Part shown: positions 27,401-37,665 of the stretch, piece after piece
How the letters are laid out: each line of letters begins with the position of its first letter
Position numbering within the stretch: the stretch's first letter is position 1
Assembly: GCA_009741485.1 (NCBI GenBank)
Contig: CM019218.1
Span: 33,852,387-33,916,386, forward strand
DNA: 64,000 nt
Direction of reading: 5' to 3'
Source of the DNA: Malurus cyaneus samueli
Taxonomy: Eukaryota; Chordata; Aves; Passeriformes; Maluridae
The notes under the pieces: model-generated
What the model saw: the letters and a program-made list of their open reading frames with translations, nothing else
The model's database searches: none
Told to the model about the DNA's origin: nothing
Position numbers and translations under genes: made by a program

Positions 27401-30400
27401 ACATTTCATATCATATTTCACACTGTGTTTCTAGCCTCAGTGCTACCTAGCAAAATTTGCTAGAATTTGATTTACTGAAGTATACTCAAAATCTGCATTT
27501 CACGTATAAGTTGTTAGAATTGGACATCTCCAAGATTTTTCCCCTGTGGATTTCAGGGGAAAATCTAACTTTCAATAGAGTATTTAAAAAAAAAGAAATC
27601 TTGGTTAGATAGATCATTAATATGCTGCCTTGAAGAACTCCTGTGATAGCAGCTGAATTACCCAGATCTGCCCTAAATTTTAGTTTCATATTTAACCATA
27701 TAAATCCAGAACAGAATGTGAAGTAATTAATCACTGTCATTGCATACTGAAAGCTGAACATGGCCAGTAAACGGAAATTGTTCTCTGTTATTCAAGTGCA
27801 TGGAAGTAAATTTAGAAGCAAATTCAGGAAACAAAAAAATTTAGATTTTATAAGCTGATGCGTTTAAGGAACTGATTAACAGCTAACTCTTTGTTTTTTT
27901 TCCAAATCCAGAAAAGCCACCACAGACTTTCTGATCAACGTCAGGCAGTGAACCAAGGCCAGAACCCACTTCCCATCTACCTTGCCCTTAATGTCAAGGA
28001 CAAAGTTACCACTAAAGATTTCAGAGGTATGTTTCAATTCTGAAAAAAGCTATATTTTCACCCAGGGAGATATACTGTGGGGATACTGTAAATAATGATG
28101 AATTATTTTGAACTCTCATTCCAAGCCCAGAGAAGTAGTGTTCAGAAATTTAAAGAGTAGTTGGGCAGCCACATGATAGACATCTACAGTTCAGTATTTT
28201 ATAAGATCTTGGTATGAGATTTTGTATTTTCTGATATTAACTTCAGACTAATAATGTAACATAATTCTGTGACAGTCTCAGAAATTATATGAGTTGTTAA
28301 AGAAAGGGATTCACTAGAGCTTTAAATTTGCTAAATGTATATTCTTGTCCAAGACACGAGAATTGGAACAATATGATCTTTAAAGTCCCTTCCAATCCAA
28401 GCCATTTTATTATTCTAGTATTCATAGTTGGCTAAAGGCAATAAAAGTAATAGAAGTCAATGTGTATTCTAGCCCACCTTCCATGACAAAACTTTGTACT
28501 CACTAGATAAAAAGAAAGAAGAATTTAAATTTCTCCCTAGTCCAGAAACTTATGAACAGTATGATAGCTATTCAGCCATGGCTGCTGGCAGAGTTTGCTT
28601 AGGATGGGCGCTGAACCAGTTTTCTTGTGAGAGCGAATGCCTGAAAGGCTTATTCCAAGTCTGGCAACAGGACTGTTTTCTGTGGTGGAGCTAACCCTGT
28701 TGGTGCTTGTGTTGGCAGAGTGGGTGGAGTTCACGCCCTACGAGGTGGGCTTCCTGAAGTACGGCGCCTTCATTCGTGCAGAGGATTTTGGCAGCGAGTT
28801 CTTCATGGGTCGCCTGATGAAGAAGCTCCCTGAGTCCCGAATCTGCTTCATGCAAGGTAACTCACCAGCCTGGGGCAGAGACAAGATTTTGATAGAAACA
28901 GCAATAATTCAGGAATTTGTCCCCAGAAACCTGCTGTTAAGCATGAAGCAGCAGCGGTACTGGGTCAGTCAGCTGACAGGTTTCCTGGGGAAGTTGTCAC
29001 AGCACCAAGCCTGCCTGAATTCAAAAAGAGTTTGGAAATGTTCTCAGCATCGATGGGGTGTGATTCTTGGGCCTGTCCTGTGCAGGGGCAGGAGTTGGCC
29101 TTTATAATCCTTGTAGATCCCTTCCTACTCAGGATATTCTGATGCTGTGCTTCCTGAGGCTCATTCAAATACCCTTGACAGCAAAGGTGGTTTTATAATT
29201 TGGTCTAAGATAAAAATAAAGTAAGATGACAAAGAAGCTGTCATGTACCTTTGTGAGTGCTTTTGAGGCATGATCATTTCCTGTAGCTTGCAAAAACTTT
29301 TCCAAGTTGGAAATCCATGGCACACTGCAGAAGTCAAATAAAAAATTTAAATGAGTGGGGCAAAAAAGAGGAGAATCGCAGAAGGACCTGGCTGAAAAGA
29401 TTTCTTTATCAAAGGAAGAAGGAAATAAACATAGGAACATGGCAACTGAAAATAAAATTTTAAAAAATGTTCCAGGTAACCAGCTAAAACATGGTTAGAG
29501 GGACAAGACTTTGAATTTTTTTTCTAAAATAAGTTTACCTTTTGAATCTACCACTGAAATGGATGTCTGAACTTATGCAAAAATTGGATAGAAATACGAA
29601 AAAGTTAGAGAAGAGCTGGGGAAGGAGCAGGAAGCAGTTTTTAAAAGAACTTGTGTTTATGTCTGCATTGCTCATTATACCTGTCCCCCTTTCTAGGAAT
29701 GTGGAGTAGTATCTTCTCCAAAAACCTCTTGGATGCCTGGCACGCAGCTGACAATTCAGAAGACTTCTGGCACAGGTGGACCCAAGACAAAGTGACTGAA
29801 ATAGGTAAATCAAAATATCATCCTCCAGGCCCCTCTGATAGGGTAATGCACTCACATTTCCATTTTTTGAGCTTTTCTGTCATCCTGTTGCTCTCAGTCT
29901 CTGGGTATGTGACATACCAGAAAAAAAATGAAGTTATTTGATTTTACTGCATGGCCAGGGCTTTGCTTAAATAGTGAGATTGTGACACAAAGGAAAGGCA
30001 CCATCAGAGAGGCCTTGATGTGAAGGACATAGGGATGGGCACATAAGATGGTCCCTAAAGTTTTGTGTTTACAAGGATTGGAAAGAAACGCTTCTGTCAA
30101 AGCCTCAGGTCATCTACTTGGTAGCCAGAAAGAAGCTTGATTCTTTCTGTTCCAGCATCTACTTTCCTTGCACAGCACATCCCTCCCTCCAAATCTGACT
30201 AAACTGAAAGGCTTAGTAGAGGTCAAAGTCAATGTAGTGAAGCTCTGTTACATCAACTGAGAGAGGCAACTGTTACAGAAAGACCATTCCTTGAAAATAC
30301 TCATGAGCATCTTCGTGATAAAATTCAAGCAAAGCCAGTGAACAGACTTAGGTTACATTTCTGTGGACTATATGATCAGAAAAAAAGCAGTAATCCCTTA

Positions 30401-33400
30401 AAATGTAATAATAATATTATTTCCCCCATTTGTTGTTTGCTTGGAAGAGTGAAATACTTCAGTGTGTACCGAAGTCATACTATTTTATGAGAAAAAATGT
30501 TGTTTTAGTCAAGTGTAACCAACCAGAGTTTAGAAAACACAAGTATGTTTGTCCTTTTGTCAAATTAACTGGAACTCATAGCAGACCATAGGCAAAATAA
30601 TGCAATGCTGATCTGTGAACACGAGATTACGGAAAACTCGTTGGCCCTTTCACCTCTTTGTATCTTGCCTCCTCTTAATTTTGGTTTTAGTTCAATTTCA
30701 TGCCATTATGCTGTGTATCTCTAGAGGAACAACCAGACCTGCCTGAGAAGCCGTATGAGATGGCTACGTGTGTTTTCACTCCCACGAGTGGCCTCTCCAC
30801 GACGCTCCGGGATATCCTGACGGATCGCCCCGCTGTCTCCAAGTACCATAACTTCCTAAGGGGCTTCCAGATGCACAACGAGTACATCCAACATGAACAT
30901 TTCACCAGATGGAAAGGTGTGGAAGGCTCTCCTGCGTAAATGTTTCATTGAGGCAGGCAGAGGGGCTGGCAGTTAGTGAGGGATGTTTGCATATCCTGAA
31001 GAGAACTGAGTGGTTTTGTGGTTACCTGTTAGTACTCACTGAGAGGAGGGGGAATGAAGGAACTCCTCACATCTTTTGCTTTCAGTGACAAAAATGTTCA
31101 ATTATTTGGTCATTGGATACTCAAAGCCCACACAGGAATAAAAATTGCTAGGGTGGGGCTCTGCATATAGGCAGCATCTTTATAGGTTTTGGTACAGTTC
31201 ATGGGTCTAGAAACACCAACAAAATGTGAGTGGAGAGGCTGAAAGAGCTTTAGGATTGCTGCACACTACCCTAAAGCAAGGGAATATGCTGAATGGGATG
31301 GAAACTCACCTTCATTTTGCTTTCTAACTTAACCGATATCTTTCTGCAGTTTGCTAACAGCGCTGAATCTTCCACTCTTTAGACACTTTGCTAGACAACT
31401 CTCCTAATGACCTGAGAGGCCACTCAGACCACCTGGAGCTGGTGGATGCAGCTTTCTTCTTTGAAACCAGTTACCCACCCCTTCTGAGACCAGAGCGGAA
31501 AGTGGATGTCATCATACACTTAAATTACACTGGTGGATCACAGACCTTGGTGAGAAGTCTTAAAATTGTTTTTCTATCACAACAGCTTTTGCTTTGCTTT
31601 GCACAAATTTCAAACAGGTGTCTGAGAAACGTGGAACTTAGTGGAATGTAGTAACATGCTATTTTCAAACCTTATAAGAAGAATGCAGATTTCTAGAGGG
31701 GAAAATATATCTATTTTTCTCTCAAACTAATTTTGAAATATCCCTAAGTTCTTCACCAGTGAAATACAGATAGGCAAAGTGAAGATAAGAAAGTCTAGCT
31801 GCAATGTCTATTGTAGTCTTATAAATAATATTTAATAGCACAAATATAGCTGGGAAACTTTTGTGATTCAAGTGCTAAATTTAATCTGCATTTTGCTTAT
31901 AAATGTAAGATTTTTTTTTGCTTTTCAATTTTAATGTTGGTTTTCTGGCCGTCCAAGAACAGGCTAGTGAGTAAGGAATTTCTTCATGTTTATTTTCGTC
32001 TCTTTTAATAAATACATTTTTTCTCCTTCAATGGTGGATTTGAAGTGAGGTATCAAATGCATTTACTATGTTTGCAGAAATCTGATTTGGTTAAAACGAT
32101 TATATACATTTTGAAAGTGGTATTTACCACATAAATAGACAGTTTTAGACTTCAAAATACGGAGTTGTAATTGTAAATCTGTCCATGAGTGACACCCCAA
32201 AAAACTCAAAGTCCAGTGGTTAAGGTTCTGTCAGTTTTTCAAGTGGAAGACACTTCAGTGGTGCAATCATGCATGAAAAATACTTGTCTTGTACTGCAGT
32301 GGAAATGATAACATCTTTAATTATATTTATTTCTTGCATTCTGAAATCTTTTGGAAACAATTCAAAATGAGGTGGTGCTTTTTTTGTTAGATAATTTAAC
32401 AAAATTGGTATCACAAATGAGCTTTCTGATGAATGTTTTCAGTGCTATATTTTGAGGTCTAAACTATGTTATAAGAAAATCTCATGTTATTTCTAAAACT
32501 CAAAGTTATAGAAATTGGTAGGTTGGTCTCAAAACTGCTAAAGTTTACTGAGGTCAGCTCACAAGTTATCCTGCTATATAAACAGATAATGGGACTGAGA
32601 ATATTACTGTCTTGGATTGCACATTTAATTTTGTTTAGACCCACATTTCTTCTGACTTCGTTCTTTAACTAATGGTTTGAATGTATCTGTTCTGTTCCTA
32701 CATCATATTCCCCTTTTAGAGACATGCTTTAGTACAGATTTAAACTCTCTTTACCTTCCTGGTATTAGGTGTTTTCCTGTAGGATTGTGTCCAAATGCCT
32801 CCTCAGGCAACAGAAAAGCAGGGGCTGCAGGTGCCCACATTATTTCTGGTTGTCCAATGCTCTCAGTCTGTTTTGTACAATTTGGCACGAACGCCTGGGC
32901 TTGGGCAGCAGTCTGATCTTGGGTCTCTTTTGTGTTTCTTATGCTGCTGCTGTTGAGCAGCCCCTGGAGCAGGCTTGCAAATACTTTGCCGAGCAGGAAA
33001 TTCCCTTTCCCTGCATTGGGCTGACAGATGATGAGAAGAACCTGAAAGAGTGTTATATGTTCGATGGCGCCAACACCCCAGGAGCTCCTCTGCTGCTTTA
33101 TTTTCCATTAGTGAATGACACCTTCCAAGCATATGTAGCACCTGGTAAGTTAACAGCACTCAGCTAACTTTATTAACCCAATGAATTTTCTCAGTCCCTA
33201 GGTGTTTTTTCCTCAACCCAATACAAAACCCCTTTGTTTGCTTGTTCCTACTAGTGAATAGGGATTGCAAAATGGGAATGATTCAAACTGTTTAAAAACT
33301 GTTTGGTGAAATCTTGTACATAATTTTAGTTTGGGTCTTGATGCAATTAAGGAAAAGAAAAAATGTGTTCCTCAATTAGAGGAATGGAAACAAATTTCTT

Positions 33401-34257
33401 AGTGTAATTTCAAAAAGCTTACTTAAGTGTAGAGAACCAAGCATATCTTTCAAATTATGTGTGGTTTTATGACATCCAGATCTGGGTGAGAACCACAGTA
33501 TAGAATGGTTCTGTAGAGGGCCACTATGCTTTCTAATTAGGCCACTTGGTATGTTGGTTGCATATGCTGAAATATCAAAGCATTTGTATAAAAAGTGTCC
33601 TTCTGGACTAGTATTCGAGATGGAGACTTTGCTTTTAAGACGATTTCCAAGGCTAATAATATTCTGCTTCCTGCTGTCCTGTATATCTTTATTACTTTTA
33701 GTTTGTATTGTACAAAAATACAGAGGGAATTGTACAAAAATACAGAAGGATTTGCCTCGTAAGCCTTGGGCACCAGTGACCACACAAAATGATGTGCCAT
33801 GAGCTGGCCAGTAGATGGTGCTGACTGTAATGGAAACGACATTTGGTGACAATTTATTCCAGTAGGCTTTGTTCAGAAGTAGATCTTTCAGAGATCACTG
33901 CACTGCACTTATCTTCATAGTAATTGCATCTACAAGTTATTCTTGACCTGTTCTATCGAAGTATGATATTTCTATACATATAGACTATACAAACACTTTC
34001 CTTATTTTCCCTTGACAGGCATGGAACGTACCGCTGCTGAAATGGAACAGGGCAAGGTTGATATCTCCAGTTTCTCTTCTCCATACTCAACCAGGGAGGT
34101 CTCACTGAAAGCAGAAGATTTCAACAAGCTTCTGAAGCTGACTAATTACAACATAATGAACAATGAGAACATGATCCTTCAGGCCTTGCGCATGGCTGTG
34201 GCACGGAAGAAACAAGCCCTGAGCCAGCATGTATCACAGGCACAGCCCTCTGCTTGA
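9468..34257 (+). CDS. PLA2G4E: Gene B: complete PLA2G4E-like cytosolic phospholipase A2, 20 coding exons
   Basis: Ca2+-dependent phospholipase A2/N-acyltransferase of epsilon type, acting on membrane phospholipids from the cytosolic side. Exons: 9468-9494, 11314-11386, 18744-18880, 19181-19312, 20525-20565, 21449-21491, 22041-22104, 23471-23631, 23857-23949, 24595-24632, 25336-25471, 25942-26078, 26558-26780, 27912-28026, 28719-28856, 29697-29804, 30725-30916, 31383-31549, 32961-33144, 34019-34257. They total 2448 nt, 815 residues plus TGA, close to mammalian PLA2G4E. The C2 domain spans roughly residues 15-130, a linker follows, and the lipase domain runs from about 265 to the end. The nucleophile is Ser357 in GSSGTTW and the catalytic Asp is Asp641 in LVDAAFF. 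Arg329 is kept, but the preceding GGG is GCG (Cys326). The N-terminus MGLFYSKS resembles a myristoylation signal. All introns are GT-AG. Best match by motif is PLA2G4E; PLA2G4F is the next possibility. Confidence 0.93.
10358..10672 (-). mobile_element. CR1 LINE 3'-end fragment
   Basis: It reads as the reverse complement of the avian CR1 3' end: it begins GAATCATAGAACCAC and continues through a conserved GGTTGCTCAAGGCCC block and TTTAAGTACTGGAGGGCTGC. Truncated, within intron 1 of gene B, no coding capacity. Confidence 0.92.
11314..11386 (+). CDS. PLA2G4E: Gene B exon 2 (C2 domain start)
   Basis: 73 nt encoding residues 10-33: [19 protein letters not shown]. Asp32 is the first expected Ca2+ ligand of C2 loop 1. 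The acceptor is CAG at 11311-11313; a second AG four bases on would shift the frame. Donor gtgagt, phase 1. Confidence 0.9.
11387..18743 (+). other. Gene B intron 2, 7.4 kb
   Basis: The largest intron of gene B, inside the C2 domain. It contains an A21 run at about 14470-14490 and generally AT-rich unique-looking sequence. I found no exon, RNA gene or clear transposon in it. Gene C has a 9.3-kb intron at the same position. Confidence 0.75.
18744..18880 (+). CDS. PLA2G4E: Gene B exon 3 (C2 domain)
   Basis: 137 nt, residues 34-79. It starts by completing Leu34, then [15 protein letters not shown], with Asp38 as a likely Ca2+ ligand, and [13 protein letters not shown] (loop 2 Asn). Acceptor CAG 18741-18743, donor gtaaga, phase 0. 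Confidence 0.93.
19181..19312 (+). CDS. PLA2G4E: Gene B exon 4 (C2 domain, loop 3)
   Basis: 132 nt, residues 80-123: [17 protein letters not shown] and [16 protein letters not shown]. The D-E-D is the third Ca2+-binding loop. A long T tract and CCCAG precede it; donor gtatgg. Confidence 0.93.
20525..20565 (+). CDS. PLA2G4E: Gene B exon 5 (C2/linker)
   Basis: 41 nt encoding [13 protein letters not shown], ending in phase 2 before gtacgt. The matching 41-nt exon of gene C supports this small exon. Confidence 0.88.
21449..21491 (+). CDS. PLA2G4E: Gene B exon 6 (linker)
   Basis: 43 nt encoding [14 protein letters not shown], the conserved short block after the C2 domain. Acceptor TTTCAG, donor gtaatt. 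Same length in gene C. Confidence 0.9.
22041..22104 (+). CDS. PLA2G4E: Gene B exon 7 (linker)
   Basis: 64 nt encoding [21 protein letters not shown], ending in phase 1 before gtgagt. The SREVSCL block is conserved in PLA2G4E and in gene C (SREISCL). Confidence 0.9.
23471..23631 (+). CDS. PLA2G4E: Gene B exon 8 (variable linker)
   Basis: 161 nt, residues 173-226, including a [11 protein letters not shown] block shared in part with gene C. GC-richer than its neighbours. Acceptor CAG 23468-23470, donor gtatgt, phase 0. One codon shorter than gene C exon 8. Confidence 0.9.
23857..23949 (+). CDS. PLA2G4E: Gene B exon 9 (linker)
   Basis: 93 nt, in frame, encoding [16 protein letters not shown]. 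Preceded by a long pyrimidine tract, donor gtgaga. Gene C has a 93-nt exon here with [12 protein letters not shown]. Confidence 0.9.
24595..24632 (+). CDS. PLA2G4E: Gene B exon 10 (linker)
   Basis: 38 nt encoding [12 protein letters not shown] plus two bases of a Trp codon. Acceptor TTTTCAG, donor gtaagt. Matched by a 38-nt exon in gene C. Confidence 0.88.
25336..25471 (+). CDS. PLA2G4E: Gene B exon 11 (lipase domain start)
   Basis: 136 nt, residues 270-315: [19 protein letters not shown] and the helical block [16 protein letters not shown]. Acceptor TTTCAG, donor gtaacc, phase 0. Confidence 0.93.
25942..26078 (+). CDS. PLA2G4E: Gene B exon 12 (catalytic serine and oxyanion motif)
   Basis: 137 nt, residues 316-360 plus two bases of Trp361. 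Nucleophile Ser357 (TCT 26065-26067) lies in GSSGTTW. The upstream motif reads [10 protein letters not shown], with Cys326 (TGT 25972-25974) where the family has Gly, while Arg329 is kept. Donor gtgagg. Confidence 0.94.
26558..26780 (+). CDS. PLA2G4E: Gene B exon 13 (lipase domain)
   Basis: 223 nt encoding [16 protein letters not shown] and [17 protein letters not shown]. Acceptor CTGCAG, donor gtaatg, phase 0. Confidence 0.93.
27912..28026 (+). CDS. PLA2G4E: Gene B exon 14 (lipase domain)
   Basis: 115 nt encoding [20 protein letters not shown]. Acceptor CCAG, donor gtatgt, phase 1. Confidence 0.93.
28360..28427 (+). mobile_element. CR1 LINE 3'-end fragment (short)
   Basis: Contains TTGGAACAATATGATCTTTA, CCCTTCCAATCC and a degraded ATTCTAGTATTC tail, the pattern of a CR1 3' terminus in + orientation. 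Only about 70 bp remain, within intron 14 of gene B. Confidence 0.7.
28719..28856 (+). CDS. PLA2G4E: Gene B exon 15 (lipase domain, shared tract)
   Basis: 138 nt encoding [19 protein letters not shown] and [19 protein letters not shown]. Bases 28760-28839 are identical to 61123-61202 in gene C. An open frame runs upstream into the intron, but the GGCAG acceptor and the alignment fix the exon start. Confidence 0.94.
28975..29150 (+). mobile_element. CR1 LINE 3'-end fragment
   Basis: Matches the CR1 3' region: GGTTTCCTGGGGAAGTTGTC, then GTGTGATTCTTGGG, TCCTGTGCAGGGGCAGGAG, CCCTTCCTACTCAGGATATTC. In + orientation, about 120 bp after exon 15 of gene B. Confidence 0.85.
29697..29804 (+). CDS. PLA2G4E: Gene B exon 16 (lipase domain)
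   Basis: 108 nt: [14 protein letters not shown] and [15 protein letters not shown]. Acceptor TTCTAG, donor gtaaat, phase 1. Confidence 0.93.
30725..30916 (+). CDS. PLA2G4E: Gene B exon 17 (lipase domain)
   Basis: 192 nt: [13 protein letters not shown], an [12 protein letters not shown] block and the end HFTRWK. Acceptor CTAG, ordinary GT donor (gtgtgg), in contrast to gene A at the same site. Confidence 0.93.
31383..31549 (+). CDS. PLA2G4E: Gene B exon 18 (catalytic aspartate)
   Basis: 167 nt, residues 620-675. Asp641 (GAT 31445-31447) in LELVDAAFF is the expected catalytic Asp, followed by [16 protein letters not shown]. Acceptor TTTAG, donor gtgaga. Confidence 0.93.
32961..33144 (+). CDS. 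PLA2G4E: Gene B exon 19 (lipase domain)
   Basis: 184 nt: [18 protein letters not shown] and [18 protein letters not shown]. Acceptor GAGCAG, donor gtaagt. An upstream open frame crossing the acceptor is intronic run-in. Confidence 0.93.
34019..34257 (+). CDS. PLA2G4E: Gene B exon 20 (C-terminus)
   Basis: 239 nt ending at TGA 34255-34257. It encodes [32 protein letters not shown] and the tail [20 protein letters not shown]. The basic ARKKQ is weaker than in gene A and is followed by an uncharged extension. Confidence 0.93.
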
Positions 34258-34661
34258 GCAGCATTTTCCTCTCCCTTACTATGTATTTACAAGACAGCAC
34301 ATATGTGATAAATACTTCACCATTCTTGGCAGGGGCCATGTCTTTCTAAGTAACCTTCTCAATCTGATCCAGAGTTGTGGTACCAAACTCATCAGTTTCT
34401 GTTGTTAACACCATCTCAAGGCGATCGATGTACAAAAGATGAAGATTCAGCTGTGTGCAATAAGGAAATAGCCTTACCTCTCCTTGTCTGCAATCTCTTA
34501 TGGTCTTGGTGGCTAATATTGCTAATACTTTTTCATATGGAAAATATTTTGGCATTTCATTGGGACTGTTAGTAGCAAATCCACAAAGCCCTCTTCAGAC
34601 ACAGAAGGCAGTAACCATGAAGTATCAGTTTGAAGCATTTTTAATAGTTTTAATAACCTGA

Positions 34662-34734
34662 ATTAAACTGCCTAATTTTAAAGAGTTTTCTTTCCCAGGT
34701 ACTTATTTTTGGTCATGAATTCTTGTGAAATAAA
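34662..34734 (+). terminator. Candidate poly(A) signals of gene B
   Basis: ATTAAA at 34662-34667 and AATAAA at 34729-34734, about 405 and 470 nt after the stop. The second is canonical and lies in an AT-rich stretch; the likely 3' UTR is therefore about 0.5 kb. Confidence 0.55.
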
Positions 34735-35822
34735 TATTTTATGAAGATATTTGATTTTTCAAATTTGTATTGGATAACAGAGATATGGATTGGTGGCCAT
34801 TCTAGCTCTTTGATGACATCTTATCAATTAAATCAAACTTACAAATTTGTTTTGAAGGACTATTTCCATTTCCTCTCACACACATATTCTGCAGTTATCT
34901 CCCTGAAATGAAATTTTACTTCAGCATCATCTGGAGCTTGTTCAGTATAGTGTATTGAACTATTACCAAAACTGAGAACATGTGAAGTGGATTGCAGGAT
35001 GTATGGTAATTGAACACTGGAGACACACAGTAAGATACCAGTATTCTGTTCACTGCATCACAGTGCATCACACACTCACACACCTGTGAGGCCAAGAAAG
35101 GTCCAACGGAGAGAGATGAAGCTTCTGATTCTAGTGTGAATTCTTTCTCAGAGGTGAAATAACTGGAGAAAGGGAAGTGTTCTTTTCTAGATCTGGAGCT
35201 GCTTAAGAAGTTGGTTTTGGCTGTCTTTTTGGTAATAGCCCTACAAAAGCATTGTGAAAGAAAGGCATGTGGGAGTTTGTCACAGGACATCGAAGATGAG
35301 ACTTGCACGAGTCCCTTAACTTCTTGTAGAGTCTGGCCTAATTAAAGCAAGTCAGAACTGTAGAAGAGTTTCTTCTTTCCACAAGTTGTCCAACAAGGTA
35401 CTTAGACAATTTCAACCTTTTCTTCTAAAATCTAGTTCATTGTTTTATCTGAGCAGCCACTCATGAGCTCAGACTAAGGTACCTGAACTGGGCATTGTGA
35501 CTGACTCATTAACACCTGCCAGGGAGGTGTCATCATATTTGTCAAAATATTCTATTATTGCAAAGATTAGGGCATTCCATAAGCTTTGCAAAGTCTGCAG
35601 GCTCCATGAGGAACTCTGATGCATTTTGACTTCTCAGCTGTTGTTCCTTCTTGGGGATATTTTTGTCAGGATCAGATGCTCTGTTTGACATTGGCTGTGA
35701 ATTTTTTGATAGTAATGGTGAGAACCTGGTTTTAAGGACACTGGTTTTAACTCAGACTGGTTGGAAAACATGTATTCCTGAGACGATGGGAACAGCTTGT
35801 ACAGCCTTCTCCACCTTTTGTA
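34735..35822. other. Spacer between genes B and C, left part
   Basis: No gene recognised. AT-rich, unique-looking sequence, with scattered open frames under about 130 codons on either strand and no family motifs. Confidence 0.55.
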
Positions 35823-36357
35823 TGTCCTGTATCAGAATTTGTGATGCACCCTAAAATGTCAGATAATCTGAACCTAACCAGAACAGCAGCTTCTCAGCCA
35901 CTGGCATGGTGTTTCATATGTTCACACTAGATGTTTAGTCCCAAGTGCCTGTTCCTAGACTAGTACTAGATTCTCTCCAAGCACACACTGGACACCAGTG
36001 TCTGGATGGGTTCTCTCCAGCTCTATGCCCTGCAGCACTGACTGTGGAGGAAATTCCTGCAGAGCAAACCCTTTGTAGGAGAGGTGACAGAGGCCTAGAG
36101 ATTGGCCCTTTCATACCTTTCTCATACTAAGCTGAGGTAGTGAACACATTGTTTGTGGGTAAAAACCTCTTTTTGTAAAATTTTGTTATTGTTATGGCTG
36201 CTGTTACTGTGTGTTTCTTATTCCATTGCTTTTTGCATTCAGTAAATTGTTATCTCATCCCATAAATCTCTCCTTTCATCCCTCCCTTACCGGGTGGGGC
36301 GGGGGAAGGGGGTGGCTTATTTGGAGTTTAATTTCTGGCTGGTGTTACACCCCCACA
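35823..36357 (+). mobile_element. Solo LTR remnant of an avian endogenous retrovirus
   Basis: The right end is well supported: CAGTAAATTGTTATCTCA, a GC-rich block, then a purine/T-rich stretch ending GGTGTTACACCCCCACA, a terminal pattern common to avian ERV LTRs. The left end, TGTCCTGTATCAG at 35823, is tentative. Its right half shares spaced words with the LTR at 45641-45939 read on the minus strand. No internal viral genes. Confidence 0.6.
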
Positions 36358-36395
36358 GGGTGGTGCAGTCATTCCCTACCCCAAGTGAGCCATTC

Positions 36396-37433
36396 TGTGT
36401 TAGGTTTGCGCGGCCAGGCCATGGCAGCAGGGCCCTACAAGGGCGGCCCATGTGAGGGACTGCCAGGAGCTTCCCCACCTCCAACAGGGTCAATGTCCGC
36501 CGGCGCCAGGGCTCTCCCACCTCTGGCCAAGGCCAGGCCCACCAGCAACAGCTGTGGTGTCTCTGGGATGATGTATTTAAAAAAGAAAAAAGCCTGTGCA
36601 ACATCAATTGTGGTGGGAGAGAGGAGTGAGAACGTGTGAGAAACAGGCCTGCAGATACCGAGATCAGGGAAGGAGGAGGAGGAGGTGCTCCAGGCTTTGG
36701 AGTTGGGATTGCCGTGATGCTTGTGCTGAACAACTGTTCAATCATTATTTATCCAGCTGTTAAATGACCATGGCGAGGCAGGCTGTGCCCCTCAGCCCAT
36801 GCTGACCCATGGTGGAGCAGATTTTCACCTGCAATCCCTGGAGAGCCCCATATGGAGCAGGTGGGTGCCTGAAGGAGGCTGTGAGTGTGGAGGGCCTGCA
36901 GGACCTGTGTGCCATGGACAGAGGAGCCCACACCGGAGCAGATTCGCTGGCAGGGGCCCGTGCTGGAGGGGTGTGTTCATCAAGGACTGCACCCAGAGGA
37001 AAGGACACACACTGGAGCAGTTTGTGAAGAACTGCAGCCTCTGGGAAGGACTCAGGCTGGAGAAGTTCATGGAGAGCTGTTTTCCATAGGAGAGACCCCA
37101 CGCTGGAGAAAGAGAAAGCTGCTGGGGTGGAGGAGGTCTAGAAAATCAGGAGTTAAGTTAACCCGAAGAAGAACGGAGGGATGGGGGAAAGGTTTATGAT
37201 TTATGTTTTACTTTCTCATTATCATACTGTGATTTGATTTGTATAAATTAGGCTAATTTCCCCAAGCTGAATCTGTTTTGCCTGTGATAATTGGTGAGAG
37301 AACTCTTTGTGGCATATTCATACCAGCTGCTGTTCATTAAGGTTCTCTCCAGTCAGGTGAAAAAGGGTTGGGGTGTGTGTGTGATAAAGTGACTTTGGTG
37401 GGCACCTGCTATCCAGCCAAAGTCAACATCACA
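36396..37433 (+). mobile_element. Solo LTR of an avian endogenous retrovirus, about 1.04 kb
   Basis: Begins TGTGTTAGGTTTGCGCGG and ends AAAGTCAACATCACA, a TG...CA element. It has a TATA-like GTATTTAAAAA near 36570, then a body of imperfect direct repeats carrying TGGAGCAG-like words roughly every 40 bp (about 36810-37110), then TAATTTCCCCAAGC and TTGGTGGGCACCTG near the 3' end. This matches a familiar avian LTR layout. No clear target duplication flanks it and it contains no coding sequence. It ends 788 bp before the start proposed for gene C. Confidence 0.8.
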
Positions 37434-37477
37434 GTCTCTTGTGCTCAGTCAGAGTGTACTTCTTGAGGGTTGGGGAG

Positions 37478-37665
37478 TGTTTTTTTTTTTTTTTTTTTTT
37501 TTTGCTTTTTTGTTTTCTTTTTTTCTTTTGTTTTATGATTTTTGTTGTCGTCTTTTGTGTGCATGTGTTTTGGTTTCTTCTGGGTTTTTTGTTCATTTTT
37601 TGGGCATTTTTGGTTTGGTTTTTTTGGTTTTTTTTGGGGGGGTGGGGTTTTTTGTGTTTGTGGAA
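37478..37665 (+). repeat. T/G-rich low-complexity tract
   Basis: Opens with a run of more than 20 T, then about 160 bp of nearly C- and A-free T/G sequence ending in a G run. The open frames across it on both strands are composition artefacts. Similar but shorter tracts lie at about 10020-10140 and 55020-55165. Confidence 0.85.

Noticed and set aside
28637..29107. 156-codon frame read as a separate gene
   Set aside because: It contains gene B exon 15 (28719-28856) with intron read-through on both sides, including part of a CR1 fragment.
36211..37199. Several open frames of 60-142 codons on both strands
   Set aside because: They lie in or across the edges of LTR sequence; GC-rich composition explains the lack of stops, and none resembles a retroviral protein.
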